Shown in pieces: positions 43,305 through 51,053 of a stretch of DNA of 64,000 bases. Origin of the DNA: Rhizobiales bacterium UBA1912 (GTDB taxonomy: Bacteria; Pseudomonadota; Alphaproteobacteria; Rhizobiales; Devosiaceae); the NCBI GenBank assembly GCA_002337455.1, contig DDGC01000030.1, positions 62,001 to 126,000 of the forward strand, read 5' to 3'. Made by a program: the position numbers and the translations under genes. Each line of letters begins with the position of its first letter. Position 1 is the stretch's first letter. The notes beneath the pieces are model-generated. The model searched no databases, was not told the origin of the DNA, and saw only the letters and a list, made by a program, of their open reading frames with translations.

Positions 43305-44827
43305 GCCGCCTCATTGTCGTTTCAAATCGAATTCCCGGGAAGGCGCCCGCCGCGGGCGGCCTTGCCGTCGCCTTGAAAAAAACCCTCTCCGCACGAGATG
43401 GCTTCTGGTTCGGATGGTCCGGAGCGTTCGCAGAAACGCCCAGCCGAGACGCGAAGTTCGAGACCATAGACGGGCTGCAGATCGGCTCGATAGACCTCAC
43501 CAAATCCGATCACCAGAGCTATTACGCCGGTTTTTCCAATTCCATTCTCTGGCCAGCCTTCCATCTGCGGCTCGACCTGACCGATATCCATTCCCACTGG
43601 TATGAAGGCTATCGCCGCGTCAACGTGCAGTTCGCCGAGGCCATCGCCAAGCACATCCAGCCCGATGACGTCATCTGGGTCCATGATTATCACCTGATCC
43701 CGCTGGCCACCGAGTTGCGCCGGCGCAATATCCGCAACAAGATCGGGTTCTATCTCCATATCCCGTTTCCGACCCCCGACGCGCTGAACGCCATTCCGCA
43801 CCATGAGGAATTGCTGACCGACCTTTTGGCCTACGATCTGGTCGGGTTCCAGGCGCAGCGCGACGTTGCGGCTTTCAACGAATTCATCGCCCACGAGGAA
43901 ATGTACCGCCAGGCCGGGGGCACCCCATTCGAAATCGAGATGGGCAACACCGTTCTCGAAGCCTTCCCGATCGGGTCGGACCCCGATGCCTTTGCCAAAC
44001 TGGCCGCCAGCCCCAACGCCCAGAAGATGTACAAGCGTGTCGAGCGTTCAATGAACGGCCGGGCCATGATCCTGGGCGTCGACAGGCTCGATTATTCCAA
44101 GGGCCTGCCCCAGCGCGTCCAGGCGTACGAAAAGCTGCTCGAAAACAACGCCAATCTCCGGCGCGCCGTCCACATGATCCAGATCGCCCCGCCCTCGCGC
44201 GATACGATCAAGGAGTATCAGGTGATCTCGGACGAGCTCGATACTGCTGTGGGGCGGCTCACCGGCCGCTTTGCCGAACCGGACTGGCTGCCCATCACCT
44301 ACGTCAAACGCGCCTATTCCCAGGCCTCGCTGGCCGGGCTCTACCGCCTCGCCCGCGTCGGGCTGGTCACCCCACTGCGCGACGGCATGAATTTGGTTGC
44401 CCACGAATATGTCGCCTCGCAGAACCCTGAAAATCCCGGAGTGCTGGTTCTCTCCCGTTTCGCCGGCGCCGCGGAAATCTTCCATGATGCGCTCATCATC
44501 AACCCCTTCGACACTGACGAGACCGCAGAAGCCATGCGCCTTGCAATCTCCATGCCGCTCGAAGAGCGCAAGGAGCGCTGGGAGAGCCTGATGAAAGTGG
44601 CCCAGACCTATAATATCGATAACTGGGCCGACAGCTTTCTTGCTGCATTGACCGGCGATGCGTCGTCGGGCACAGGCGACGATGATCCCGATGGCGACCC
44701 CGACGAGGAGGACGCGTTGCTTCCGCGCGCCGGGGCACTGGGCCGGTCCGCTACGATGTCTCTTCAGCACCGCACGCCGCGGCTCTCGCTTTTGCCCTGG
44801 CTGCGCTCGGTGTTTTCGGGGACATAA
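43301..44827 (+). CDS. otsA: Trehalose-6-phosphate synthase OtsA
   Basis: Glycosyltransferase family 20: joins UDP-glucose and glucose 6-phosphate. The 508-residue protein starts 'SRLIVVSNRIPGKAPAAGGLAVAL', has 'VWVHDYHLIPLATELRRR', 'GVDRLDYSKGLPQRVQAYEKLL' and the C-terminal nucleotide-sugar site 'LRDGMNLVAHEYVA'. About 50 residues after the catalytic core are acidic and then Ser/Arg-rich, longer than the E. coli enzyme. Translationally coupled to otsB. Confidence 0.95.
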   Translation: MSRLIVVSNRIPGKAPAAGGLAVALKKTLSARDGFWFGWSGAFAETPSRDAKFETIDGLQIGSIDLTKSDHQSYYAGFSNSILWPAFHLRLDLTDIHSHWYEGYRRVNVQFAEAIAKHIQPDDVIWVHDYHLIPLATELRRRNIRNKIGFYLHIPFPTPDALNAIPHHEELLTDLLAYDLVGFQAQRDVAAFNEFIAHEEMYRQAGGTPFEIEMGNTVLEAFPIGSDPDAFAKLAASPNAQKMYKRVERSMNGRAMILGVDRLDYSKGLPQRVQAYEKLLENNANLRRAVHMIQIAPPSRDTIKEYQVISDELDTAVGRLTGRFAEPDWLPITYVKRAYSQASLAGLYRLARVGLVTPLRDGMNLVAHEYVASQNPENPGVLVLSRFAGAAEIFHDALIINPFDTDETAEAMRLAISMPLEERKERWESLMKVAQTYNIDNWADSFLAALTGDASSGTGDDDPDGDPDEEDALLPRAGALGRSATMSLQHRTPRLSLLPWLRSVFSGT

Positions 44828-44831
44828 AGAC

Positions 44832-44857
44832 AAAAAAGGGCGGCCCGAGAGCCGCCC
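44832..44857 (-). terminator. Terminator between otsA and the sugar ABC operon
   Basis: GGGCGGC (44838-44844), loop CCGAGA, GCCGCCC (44851-44857). On the minus strand the hairpin is followed by six T, which ends the ABC operon. On the plus strand only TTG follows, so otsBA termination here would be weaker. Confidence 0.85.
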
Positions 44858-44887
44858 TTGCTGTTGCACTATGGGAGGGAGTGCGGG

Positions 44888-45838
44888 TCAGAACGTCGAA
44901 TCCGGGAAGTAATAGTTTTCGGCGTTCTCGGGCGTGATCAGCGGCGCGCCCAGAATGTATTCGCCCGAAACCGGTCCGTTCGATGTGAAGTGGCTGACGG
45001 TCACGTCCATCGCCGTGGCGATCATCGCGGGCGGATAGAGAACGTCGACCGGAACCAGGTCCGAGCCTTCCATCACCATCTGGATGATTTCCTTCATCCC
45101 GGCACCGCCGACGATGAACAACTCGTCCTCGCGGCCCGCCTGACGCACGGCTTCGATAACGCCGAGTGCAATATCGTCGTCCTGCGCCCAGACGCCATCA
45201 ATGTCCGGGAAGCGCGACAGGAAGTCCTGCATCACCTCGAACCCATCGTCACGGTTCCAGTTGGCGTACTGGTTGTCCAGAACGTTGATGCCCGAGCCGT
45301 CAATGGTTTCCATGAACGCGTTGAAGCGTTCATCGTCGATCACTGTGGGGATGCCGCGCAGGATGACGATGTTGTCGCCCTCACCCAGCCGGGTCAGGAA
45401 ATATTCGCCCGAGACCGTTCCCAGCGCCGTGTTGTTACCCGCGACGTAAACGTCCTCGATGCCTTCCTGAGCCAGACCGCGGTCAACCACGGTGACGAAA
45501 ACCCCTGAATCCTTGACCATTCGCACCGGATCGGTGAGCGGCTCGGATTCGAACGGCAGAACGACAAGAGCGTCGATCTGGTGGATCGAGATCAGATCCT
45601 CGAGATCGTTGGCCTGTTGTGCCGGACCGTCGGCGGCAATCAGGATGATGTCGATATCGGGGTTGGCTTCTTCGAGCCGGGTCATGGCCTGTTCGGCGTG
45701 CCAGTTCAGCCCGCCTGCCCAGCCATGGGTCGCTGCCGGAATGGACACACCGATCTTGATTTCCTGGGCCGCCGCGGCGGTCACCCCCAGCGCAACGCTG
45801 CACAGGGCAGCGCCGGCGATGAGCTTGAGTGTTCGCAT
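44888..45838 (-). CDS. Sugar ABC transporter substrate-binding protein (RbsB-like)
   Basis: A 316-residue periplasmic binding protein with a signal peptide (MRTLKLIAGAALCSVALGVTAAAA) and the two-lobed type I fold: 'IKIGVSIPAATHGWAGGLNWHAEQAM', 'ALVVLPFESEPLTDPVRMVKDSGVFVTVVDR', 'VWAQDDDIALGVIEAVRQAG'. The ribose/galactofuranose/inositol group is the nearest; the sugar is not evident. ATG at 45838 follows AAGGAGGA. It comes last, 174 bp after the permease gene, with a palindromic repeat in between. Confidence 0.9.
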   Translation of the reverse strand: MRTLKLIAGAALCSVALGVTAAAAQEIKIGVSIPAATHGWAGGLNWHAEQAMTRLEEANPDIDIILIAADGPAQQANDLEDLISIHQIDALVVLPFESEPLTDPVRMVKDSGVFVTVVDRGLAQEGIEDVYVAGNNTALGTVSGEYFLTRLGEGDNIVILRGIPTVIDDERFNAFMETIDGSGINVLDNQYANWNRDDGFEVMQDFLSRFPDIDGVWAQDDDIALGVIEAVRQAGREDELFIVGGAGMKEIIQMVMEGSDLVPVDVLYPPAMIATAMDVTVSHFTSNGPVSGEYILGAPLITPENAENYYFPDSTF

Positions 45839-45919
45839 GATAGTCCTCCTTGGTTGTGTTTCGCACCTCTCCTCAAGGCGCTGCCCCCGCCGGCGCACAT
45901 TGGCGCCGGTTGGAATTTC

Positions 45920-46014
45920 TAGAGCATTTCCGCTCTTCTTCGAATTGCGTCGATTGCTCTAAGTCTTTGTTTTGTCGCGCTCCCGAACCGGATAGGTGGT
46001 TTCCAAAACGCTCT
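45920..46014 (-). repeat. Interspersed palindromic repeat, copy C (inverted)
   Basis: The reverse complement of copy B extended to about 95 bp: GCGTTTTGGAAACCACCTATCC..GGTTCGGGAGCGCGACAAAACAAAGACTTAGAGCAAT on the minus strand. It fills most of the space between the permease stop and the binding-protein start of one operon. As RNA it would form a hairpin inside the polycistronic message. Confidence 0.8.
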
Positions 46015-47044
46015 ATCCCTTGGTCTTCGAAAAGATGTTGAGATGACCAAGATTGCCGCGCTGCAGCCAGACAGCGGCGATGATGATGACGCCCTGCACC
46101 GCACCGTTGAGATAGTTCGAGATGATGTCGGTGAGGTTCAAAATATTGCCGATGGTGGTGAGCATGATCGCACCGATCACAGTGCCCCCGATCCGCCCGT
46201 ACCCGCCCTTGAGCATCGTGCCGCCGATAATGACCGCCGCAATCGCTTCAAGCTCCCAAAGCACGCCGGTCGAGGACGAGGCCGAGCCCAACCGCGGCAC
46301 ATAGATGATCGTAGCGATCGAAACGCACAGCCCCTGAATGACATAGGTCAGGGTCTTGATCCGATCGACCTTGATGGCCGAGTAGCGCGCCACGGTTTCG
46401 TTCGACCCGATCGCCATGCAATAGCGCCCGAATGCCGTGCGGTTGAGCAGCACCCAGCCCAGAACCGCGACCAGCGCAAACACCAGCACCGGAATGGGAA
46501 TGCCCAGCAGGCTGCCGTAATAGACCGGGCGATAAGCGTCGCGGATATCGAAGGCCAGCGACAGCGTTCCGCCATCGGCGAAATAGGTCACCAGCGAGCG
46601 GAATATTCCCATCGTGCCCAGCGTCACGATAAAGGCCTCGATCTTGCCCTTGGTCGTCATGAAGCCGTTGAGAAAGCCCGCAGCCAGCCCCAGCAGCACA
46701 GAGGCCGCACAGCCGAGCAGTACGGTGGGAACGCCGGTTCCCAGCGTTTCGATGGCTGCGTTCATGACGATGATCATCACGCCCGAAATCACCGCCGCCA
46801 TCGACCCGACCGAAAGGTCGATCCCGCCAGCGGTAATGACAAACGTCGCGCCCACCGCGATGATGCCGATAAAGGCCGACCGCGTCAGAAGGTTGGAGAT
46901 ATTGCCCTCCGAGGCGAACGCGGAATTGAGCGCAAAGCCCAATATGCACAGCGCGATCAGCGCCACGAGCGGCCCGAAGGTGTGATAATCGATCTTGAAC
47001 CGCTTTTTGGCGGGCTTTACGCCCTCATGCGCTTGCGCGGTCAT
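46013..47044 (-). CDS. Sugar ABC transporter permease (RbsC-like)
   Basis: A 343-residue inner-membrane permease with about ten hydrophobic helices of the RbsC/BPD_transp_2 family. Key segments: 'NLLTRSAFIGIIAVGATFVITAGGIDLSVGSMAAVISGVM', 'LNGFMTTKGKIEAFIVTLGTMGI' and 'WELEAIAAVIIGGTMLKGGYGRIGGTVIGAIML'. ATG at 47044 overlaps the end of the ATPase gene by 20 bp. The stop TAG lies inside the left end of repeat copy C. Confidence 0.92.
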   Translation of the reverse strand: MTAQAHEGVKPAKKRFKIDYHTFGPLVALIALCILGFALNSAFASEGNISNLLTRSAFIGIIAVGATFVITAGGIDLSVGSMAAVISGVMIIVMNAAIETLGTGVPTVLLGCAASVLLGLAAGFLNGFMTTKGKIEAFIVTLGTMGIFRSLVTYFADGGTLSLAFDIRDAYRPVYYGSLLGIPIPVLVFALVAVLGWVLLNRTAFGRYCMAIGSNETVARYSAIKVDRIKTLTYVIQGLCVSIATIIYVPRLGSASSSTGVLWELEAIAAVIIGGTMLKGGYGRIGGTVIGAIMLTTIGNILNLTDIISNYLNGAVQGVIIIAAVWLQRGNLGHLNIFSKTKG

Positions 47045-48560
47045 CGTCAGATTCTCCCTTGAGCCCAGCGGCATAGCGCATGATTTCTCCCTCTTTGATT
47101 TCCGCGCCTTCGAGCGTGCCCATGCGGCGCCCCTCGCGCATCACCACGACGCGGTGAGAAAGCCCGATCACTTCCTGCATCTCGGACGAGACGACGATGA
47201 TCGATTTGCCCTCTTTGGCGAGCGCGGCGATGATGTGATAAATTTGCTGTTTGGTGCCGACGTCGATACCACGGGTCGGCTCGTCGATGATGACGATTTC
47301 CGGCTCGCTCTCCATGGCCTTGCCCAGCATCAGTTTCTGCTGATTGCCGCCCGAAAGCTGGCCCACCCGAACCGACGCGTCGCGCGCCCTGATGTCGAAC
47401 CGGCGGGTGGCCCGCTCCATGGCCTCGACTTCGCTCGCTTCGTTCAGAAACCCGTTCTTGATATGCCGCTTGAGCGTCAAAAGCGTCAGATTTTGCTGCA
47501 GCCCGATATTGAGCAGCAATCCCTTCCCCTTGCGGTCCTTGGTCATATAGACCAGCCCCGCATCGATCGCCTGGCCAATCGAGGAAAACGCCACCGGCTC
47601 TCCCCGCAACCGCACGGTCCCGCCGGTTTTTTCCGTCAGGCCAACGATCGCTTCCATGACGGCCGTCCGGCCCGAGCCGATCAGCCCGGCAAAGCCCAGG
47701 ATCTCGCCGCGGCGCAGCGCAAAGCTCACGCCGCGCACGCCTGGTGCTGTCAGGCCCTCAACCTCGAGGAGCACCGGCGCATCGACATCTGGTTCGTGCT
47801 TGGGCGGATAGAGGTTGGACAATTCACGCCCCACCATCATCTCGGCAATCGCGTCCGGGGTCAGGTCCCCGGTTTCCACCGTTGCGATCAATTGCCCGTC
47901 CCGCAACACAGTGATGCGGTCCGACAGCGCCATGACCTCGTCGAGCTTATGGGAGATAAAGACAATGGCCACGCCCTTGGATTTGAGGCGCCGCACCTGC
48001 TCGAAAAAGATGTCGGTCTCGGCCGATGTCAGCACGGCAGTCGGCTCATCCATGATGAGGACGCGTGCGTCGCGACTGATCGCCTTGGCGATCTCGACCA
48101 TCTGCTTGTCGGCAACCGAAAGGGTGTTGATGCGGGCATTGGGATCGATGGACACGTGCAGGCCATCGAGAATGCGCTGCGCCTCGGCCAACATCTCGTT
48201 GCGACGCAAAAACCCGAAACGCATCCATTCGCGGCCCAGGAAAATGCTCTCGGCCACCGTCAGGTGCTCGGCGAGATTGAGTTCCTGATAGATAACGACA
48301 ATGCCGAGGGATTCGCTTTCGCCATTGGAGGGCAGCCTGATCGGCTCTCCGTCGAGCACGATGGTGCCCGAGGTCGGCTGCTCGATACCGGACAGGATCT
48401 TGATAAGGGTGGACTTGCCAGCGCCATTCTCCCCGATGAGCGCGTGAACCTCGCCAGCACGCACATCGAAATCGACGCTGAACAGCACCGGCACTTCGCC
48501 GAAGCTCTTGGAAACTCTGTTGGCTGCAAGAATATGCGGTGCACTGGCGCTATCGGCCAT
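47025..48560 (-). CDS. Sugar ABC transporter ATP-binding protein (RbsA-like)
   Basis: A 511-residue protein with two fused ATPase domains. The first has Walker A 'GENGAGKSTLIKIL', 'LSVADKQMVEIAKAI' and 'LIMDEPTAVLT'; the second has 'GFAGLIGSGRTAVMEAI' (degenerate Walker A), 'LSGGNQQKLMLGKAM' and 'VIIDEPTRGIDVGTK'. The pair is typical of monosaccharide transporters. ATG at 48560 follows GGAGGA; an in-frame ATG at 48701 would place the start upstream of the operators and is rejected. First gene of the operon. Confidence 0.92.
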   Translation of the reverse strand: MADSASAPHILAANRVSKSFGEVPVLFSVDFDVRAGEVHALIGENGAGKSTLIKILSGIEQPTSGTIVLDGEPIRLPSNGESESLGIVVIYQELNLAEHLTVAESIFLGREWMRFGFLRRNEMLAEAQRILDGLHVSIDPNARINTLSVADKQMVEIAKAISRDARVLIMDEPTAVLTSAETDIFFEQVRRLKSKGVAIVFISHKLDEVMALSDRITVLRDGQLIATVETGDLTPDAIAEMMVGRELSNLYPPKHEPDVDAPVLLEVEGLTAPGVRGVSFALRRGEILGFAGLIGSGRTAVMEAIVGLTEKTGGTVRLRGEPVAFSSIGQAIDAGLVYMTKDRKGKGLLLNIGLQQNLTLLTLKRHIKNGFLNEASEVEAMERATRRFDIRARDASVRVGQLSGGNQQKLMLGKAMESEPEIVIIDEPTRGIDVGTKQQIYHIIAALAKEGKSIIVVSSEMQEVIGLSHRVVVMREGRRMGTLEGAEIKEGEIMRYAAGLKGESDDDRASA

Positions 48561-48615
48561 CACCAGTCCTCCCCCGATTTCCCGCCGGCTCCATGGCCAG
48601 CTTCTCCCATTACCG

Positions 48616-48658
48616 CTTGTGTAAACCTTTTCATTTGTCATGTAAAGGTTTACACAAG
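48616..48658. promoter_or_regulatory. Double LacI-type operator in a 43-bp inverted repeat
   Basis: Left arm CTTGTGTAAACCTTT (48616-48630) and right arm AAAGGTTTACACAAG (48644-48658) are perfect inverted copies with a 13-nt spacer. Within it, TGTAAAGGTTTACA (48641-48654) is an exact palindrome around GG, like LacI/GalR-family operators, and TGTAAACCTTTTCA (48619-48632) is a near match. The two sites are about 22 bp apart, two helical turns. The LacI gene 200 bp away is the probable binder. Confidence 0.7.
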
Positions 48659-48710
48659 CCTGGATGTGTATAAACCATTGCGTGGGGATTGAGGTGCTCA
48701 CGCGCCTTAA

Positions 48711-48765
48711 GGTGCTCTGAGGACAAGTGGAATTCGCTCGTCCGGTTCAGAAGCGCTATAGAACG
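48711..48765 (+). repeat. Interspersed palindromic repeat, copy D (diverged)
   Basis: GGTGCTCTGAGGACAAGTGG..CGTCCGGTTCAGAAGCGCTATAGAACG resembles copies A and B in order and spacing but has several changes in the hairpin. It lies between the operators and the LacI start. Confidence 0.6.
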
Positions 48766-48867
48766 ACGACCGGAAGCTTTGCGCCGTTTCGCTGAAACGG
48801 TGAAAGGATCCGGTCCGATGGGTAAATGGCCGGGTCCGTGAGGAAATAGCACCGGCATGGGGGAGCC

Positions 48868-49893
48868 TTGAGCGCGGTCAAACCAGCAACCATCGAGGAT
48901 GTGGCACTGATCGCCGGCGTTTCGATCGCCACGGTGTCCCGCGCGCTCAATGAACCGGCCAAAGTTGCCGATTCCACGCGCCGCAAGGTCATAGAGGCCG
49001 TCGCCCAGACTGGCTACACCACCAACGCCATGGCGCGGAACCTGCGCACCCGGCGTTCGCACATGATCCTCATCCTGGCGCCCGACGTCGGCGATCCGAA
49101 CTTTTCCAACATCCTCGTGGGTCTTGAGACCGAGGCCTCCAAACGCGGCTATGGCGTTCTGATCGGCAACACGCAGAATGATCCGATCCGCGAGACTGAC
49201 TACCTGCGCTTCATATCGTCCAACCAGGCCGATGGCATCATCCTGCTGACCGGCCATCTGCCTTTCGGTCTCAGCGAAAACCAGCCCGGCGCGCGGCTTC
49301 CGCCCATGGTGGCAATCAACGAGCCGATCCCCAATTCAGACATTCCCTTTGTCGGGGTCGACAATGTGGAAGGTGCCCGCGTCGCCACCGACCACCTCAT
49401 CAGCCAGGGCCATCGCGAAATCGCCTTTATCGGCCAGTCTCCGGGCCGGGCTGTTGCCCAGTTGCGCGAGCGCGGCTTCCGCACAGCACTGGCCGCAGCG
49501 GGGATTTCCGCCCAACCCAGCTTCATTCTCGAAGCCGATGGAACCACCGAGAGCGGCCGCGGGGCAGCCGAGCGCATGTTCGTGCGCGACAAGCTTCCGA
49601 CCGCCTTTTTCTGCGTCAACGACGCGACTGCGCTTGGCGTGCTGATCGCGCTGACTGCGCGCGGCTATGACCTGCCATACGAATTTTCGGTCATGGGTTT
49701 TGACGATATTTCCTTTGCCAGTTTCGTGACGCCGTCGCTGACCACCATGAAACAGCCCCGCCTCCAGATTGGCGAAGCCAGCATGGATCTTCTGCTCGAA
49801 ATGCTCGAAGGCGAACGACCGGCCAAACGCGAAATCCTGCTGCGCTCCGAGCTCATCCTGCGCAATTCGGTTGCCATGCGCCGCGCTTTGTGA
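48868..49893 (+). CDS. LacI family transcriptional regulator
   Basis: A 341-residue regulator. The N-terminal HTH reads 'ATIEDVALIAGVSIATVSRALNEPAKVADSTRRKVIEAVAQTGYTTNAMARNLRTRRS', with the hinge after it, and the rest is a ribose-binding-like sensor domain ('ILILAPDVGDPNFSNILVGLETEASKRGYGVLIGNTQ', 'ADGIILLTGH', 'VMGFDDISFASFVTPSLTTM'). Start is TTG at 48868 preceded by GGGGGAG. It is divergent from a sugar ABC operon and is very likely its repressor, binding the inverted repeat at 48616 and released by the imported sugar. Confidence 0.92.
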   Translation: MSAVKPATIEDVALIAGVSIATVSRALNEPAKVADSTRRKVIEAVAQTGYTTNAMARNLRTRRSHMILILAPDVGDPNFSNILVGLETEASKRGYGVLIGNTQNDPIRETDYLRFISSNQADGIILLTGHLPFGLSENQPGARLPPMVAINEPIPNSDIPFVGVDNVEGARVATDHLISQGHREIAFIGQSPGRAVAQLRERGFRTALAAAGISAQPSFILEADGTTESGRGAAERMFVRDKLPTAFFCVNDATALGVLIALTARGYDLPYEFSVMGFDDISFASFVTPSLTTMKQPRLQIGEASMDLLLEMLEGERPAKREILLRSELILRNSVAMRRAL

Positions 49894-49953
49894 GCGCCGT
49901 CAGGAACGTCCGCTCAACCTGCCGCGTTTTATATGCCCAGCGAGGAGCACCCC

Positions 49954-50397
49954 ATGACGCGCGACCAATCAGATTTCGAGAGCTTTTTTGAAGGCTACGT
50001 TGAAGCCTACAACCGGTCTTTGGGGGATAGCGTGGACCACGAGGCCATCCAGACCCATTTTTCGCCCAGCTTCATTGGGGCCGGGCCCGGTACCCTGATG
50101 ACCGGCGATAATGACGAGGCCTTTGCACGCACACTCGAAAAGGGCTTCGCCTTCTATAAATCCATCGGCACGAAAAAGATGAATGTGACCAGTGTGCAAA
50201 TAACCGATATCGACGAAAGCCACTACCTGGCCAAAGTTCATTACAGCGCCGAATACGACAAGGATGGTGAACCGCTCACCATCCCGTTTCCAGTATCCTA
50301 CATGCTCGAGGACACGGAGGGCCAACTCAGGATTTTCGGCTTTATAGCCGGCGACGAGATGGCCCTCTATCGCCAATACGGATTGATATCGGACTGA
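49954..50397 (+). CDS. NTF2-like (SnoaL-fold) hypothetical protein
   Basis: A 147-residue soluble protein with the cone-shaped NTF2-like plan: N-terminal helices (DFESFFEGYVEAYNRSLGDSVDHEAIQTHFSPSFIGAGPG), then antiparallel strands (KMNVTSVQITDIDESHYLAKVHYSAEYDKDG..LTIPFPVSYMLED). Members include isomerases, dehydratases and ligand-binding proteins; no active-site set is clear. GAGGAG lies upstream of the ATG. It may be cotranscribed with the LacI gene, 60 bp away. Confidence 0.7.
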   Translation: MTRDQSDFESFFEGYVEAYNRSLGDSVDHEAIQTHFSPSFIGAGPGTLMTGDNDEAFARTLEKGFAFYKSIGTKKMNVTSVQITDIDESHYLAKVHYSAEYDKDGEPLTIPFPVSYMLEDTEGQLRIFGFIAGDEMALYRQYGLISD

Positions 50398-50399
50398 CT

Positions 50400-50822
50400 T
50401 TACTGCGCCGCAGGTGTTTCGGTTTCCTCTTCGACCGGCGCGTCCGCCGGAGCATCGTCCTCAGCAGGCGCTGCTTCGGCTGGCGTTTCCGCAGCAGGGG
50501 TTTCCGCGGCAGGGGCCGTTTCAGGCGGCGTTACCTCTACCGGTGTTTCGGGCTCCGTCACGGCTTCTTCGGTGGGCGCGGGTGTGGGCAGCGCATCGAG
50601 CTCGGTGGTCATTTCATCGTCGGCAGCGGGTACATCTTCAAGCGTAGCGCCGCCATCGGTCGTCGTCGCTGTCTCATCATAGGTTGTGGTGCTGAACCAG
50701 TAGACCGCCGCCAAGAGGACGACGACAGCAACCAACCCGTAAATGAGCACGCGTGAGTTCATCATGCGGCTATTGCCCTGCCGCGCTTCGGTCTTGGTAA
50801 GATCGGGCTTGTCATCGGTCAT
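50400..50822 (-). CDS. Membrane-anchored Pro/Glu/Ala-rich protein
   Basis: A 140-residue protein with one membrane helix (VLIYGLVAVVVLLAAVYWF, about residues 24-42), a short cytoplasmic N-terminus and a long periplasmic tail made almost wholly of Glu, Pro, Ala and Thr (for example 'ETPAAETPAEAAPAEDD'). Such tails are extended and flexible and often span the periplasm. No enzymatic domain. Function unknown. It converges on the NTF2-like gene with 2 bp between stops. Confidence 0.7.
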   Translation of the reverse strand: MTDDKPDLTKTEARQGNSRMMNSRVLIYGLVAVVVLLAAVYWFSTTTYDETATTTDGGATLEDVPAADDEMTTELDALPTPAPTEEAVTEPETPVEVTPPETAPAAETPAAETPAEAAPAEDDAPADAPVEEETETPAAQ

Positions 50823-51053
50823 GAGTGCGTCCCTCTTGATCTGAACTCATCCGGAGTCCATCGGGCCAGACACGATGCCCGGCAGCGGTTAAACGCATGG
50901 CCCGGCATCGCGTTCCACCGGCCATCGTGATGCAAAATTGGGCAAATGGGAAATATCGTTCAACAAGTCACCACCTTGCGTGCAATCGGCCTTGCATGGC
51001 GTCAATTGTGACGACATAGTGTTTTTGTCCATTTGGTCCAATTTTGGCGCGTG

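Larger units (their letters stand above)
48561..48867. other. Divergent promoter region of the ABC operon and lacI-type gene
   Basis: A 307-bp region with the 43-bp inverted repeat listed at 48616 and repeat copy D at 48711. A third half-site, TGTGTATAAACC, lies at 48666-48677. It holds the promoters for both the sugar operon and the LacI regulator. Confidence 0.6.

Noticed and set aside
51033..51041. TTGGTCCAA near-palindrome just upstream of the BMP-type ATPase gene as a GntR-type operator
   Set aside because: Only 9 bp, no regulator gene adjacent and no second copy in the region, so I cannot separate it from chance.
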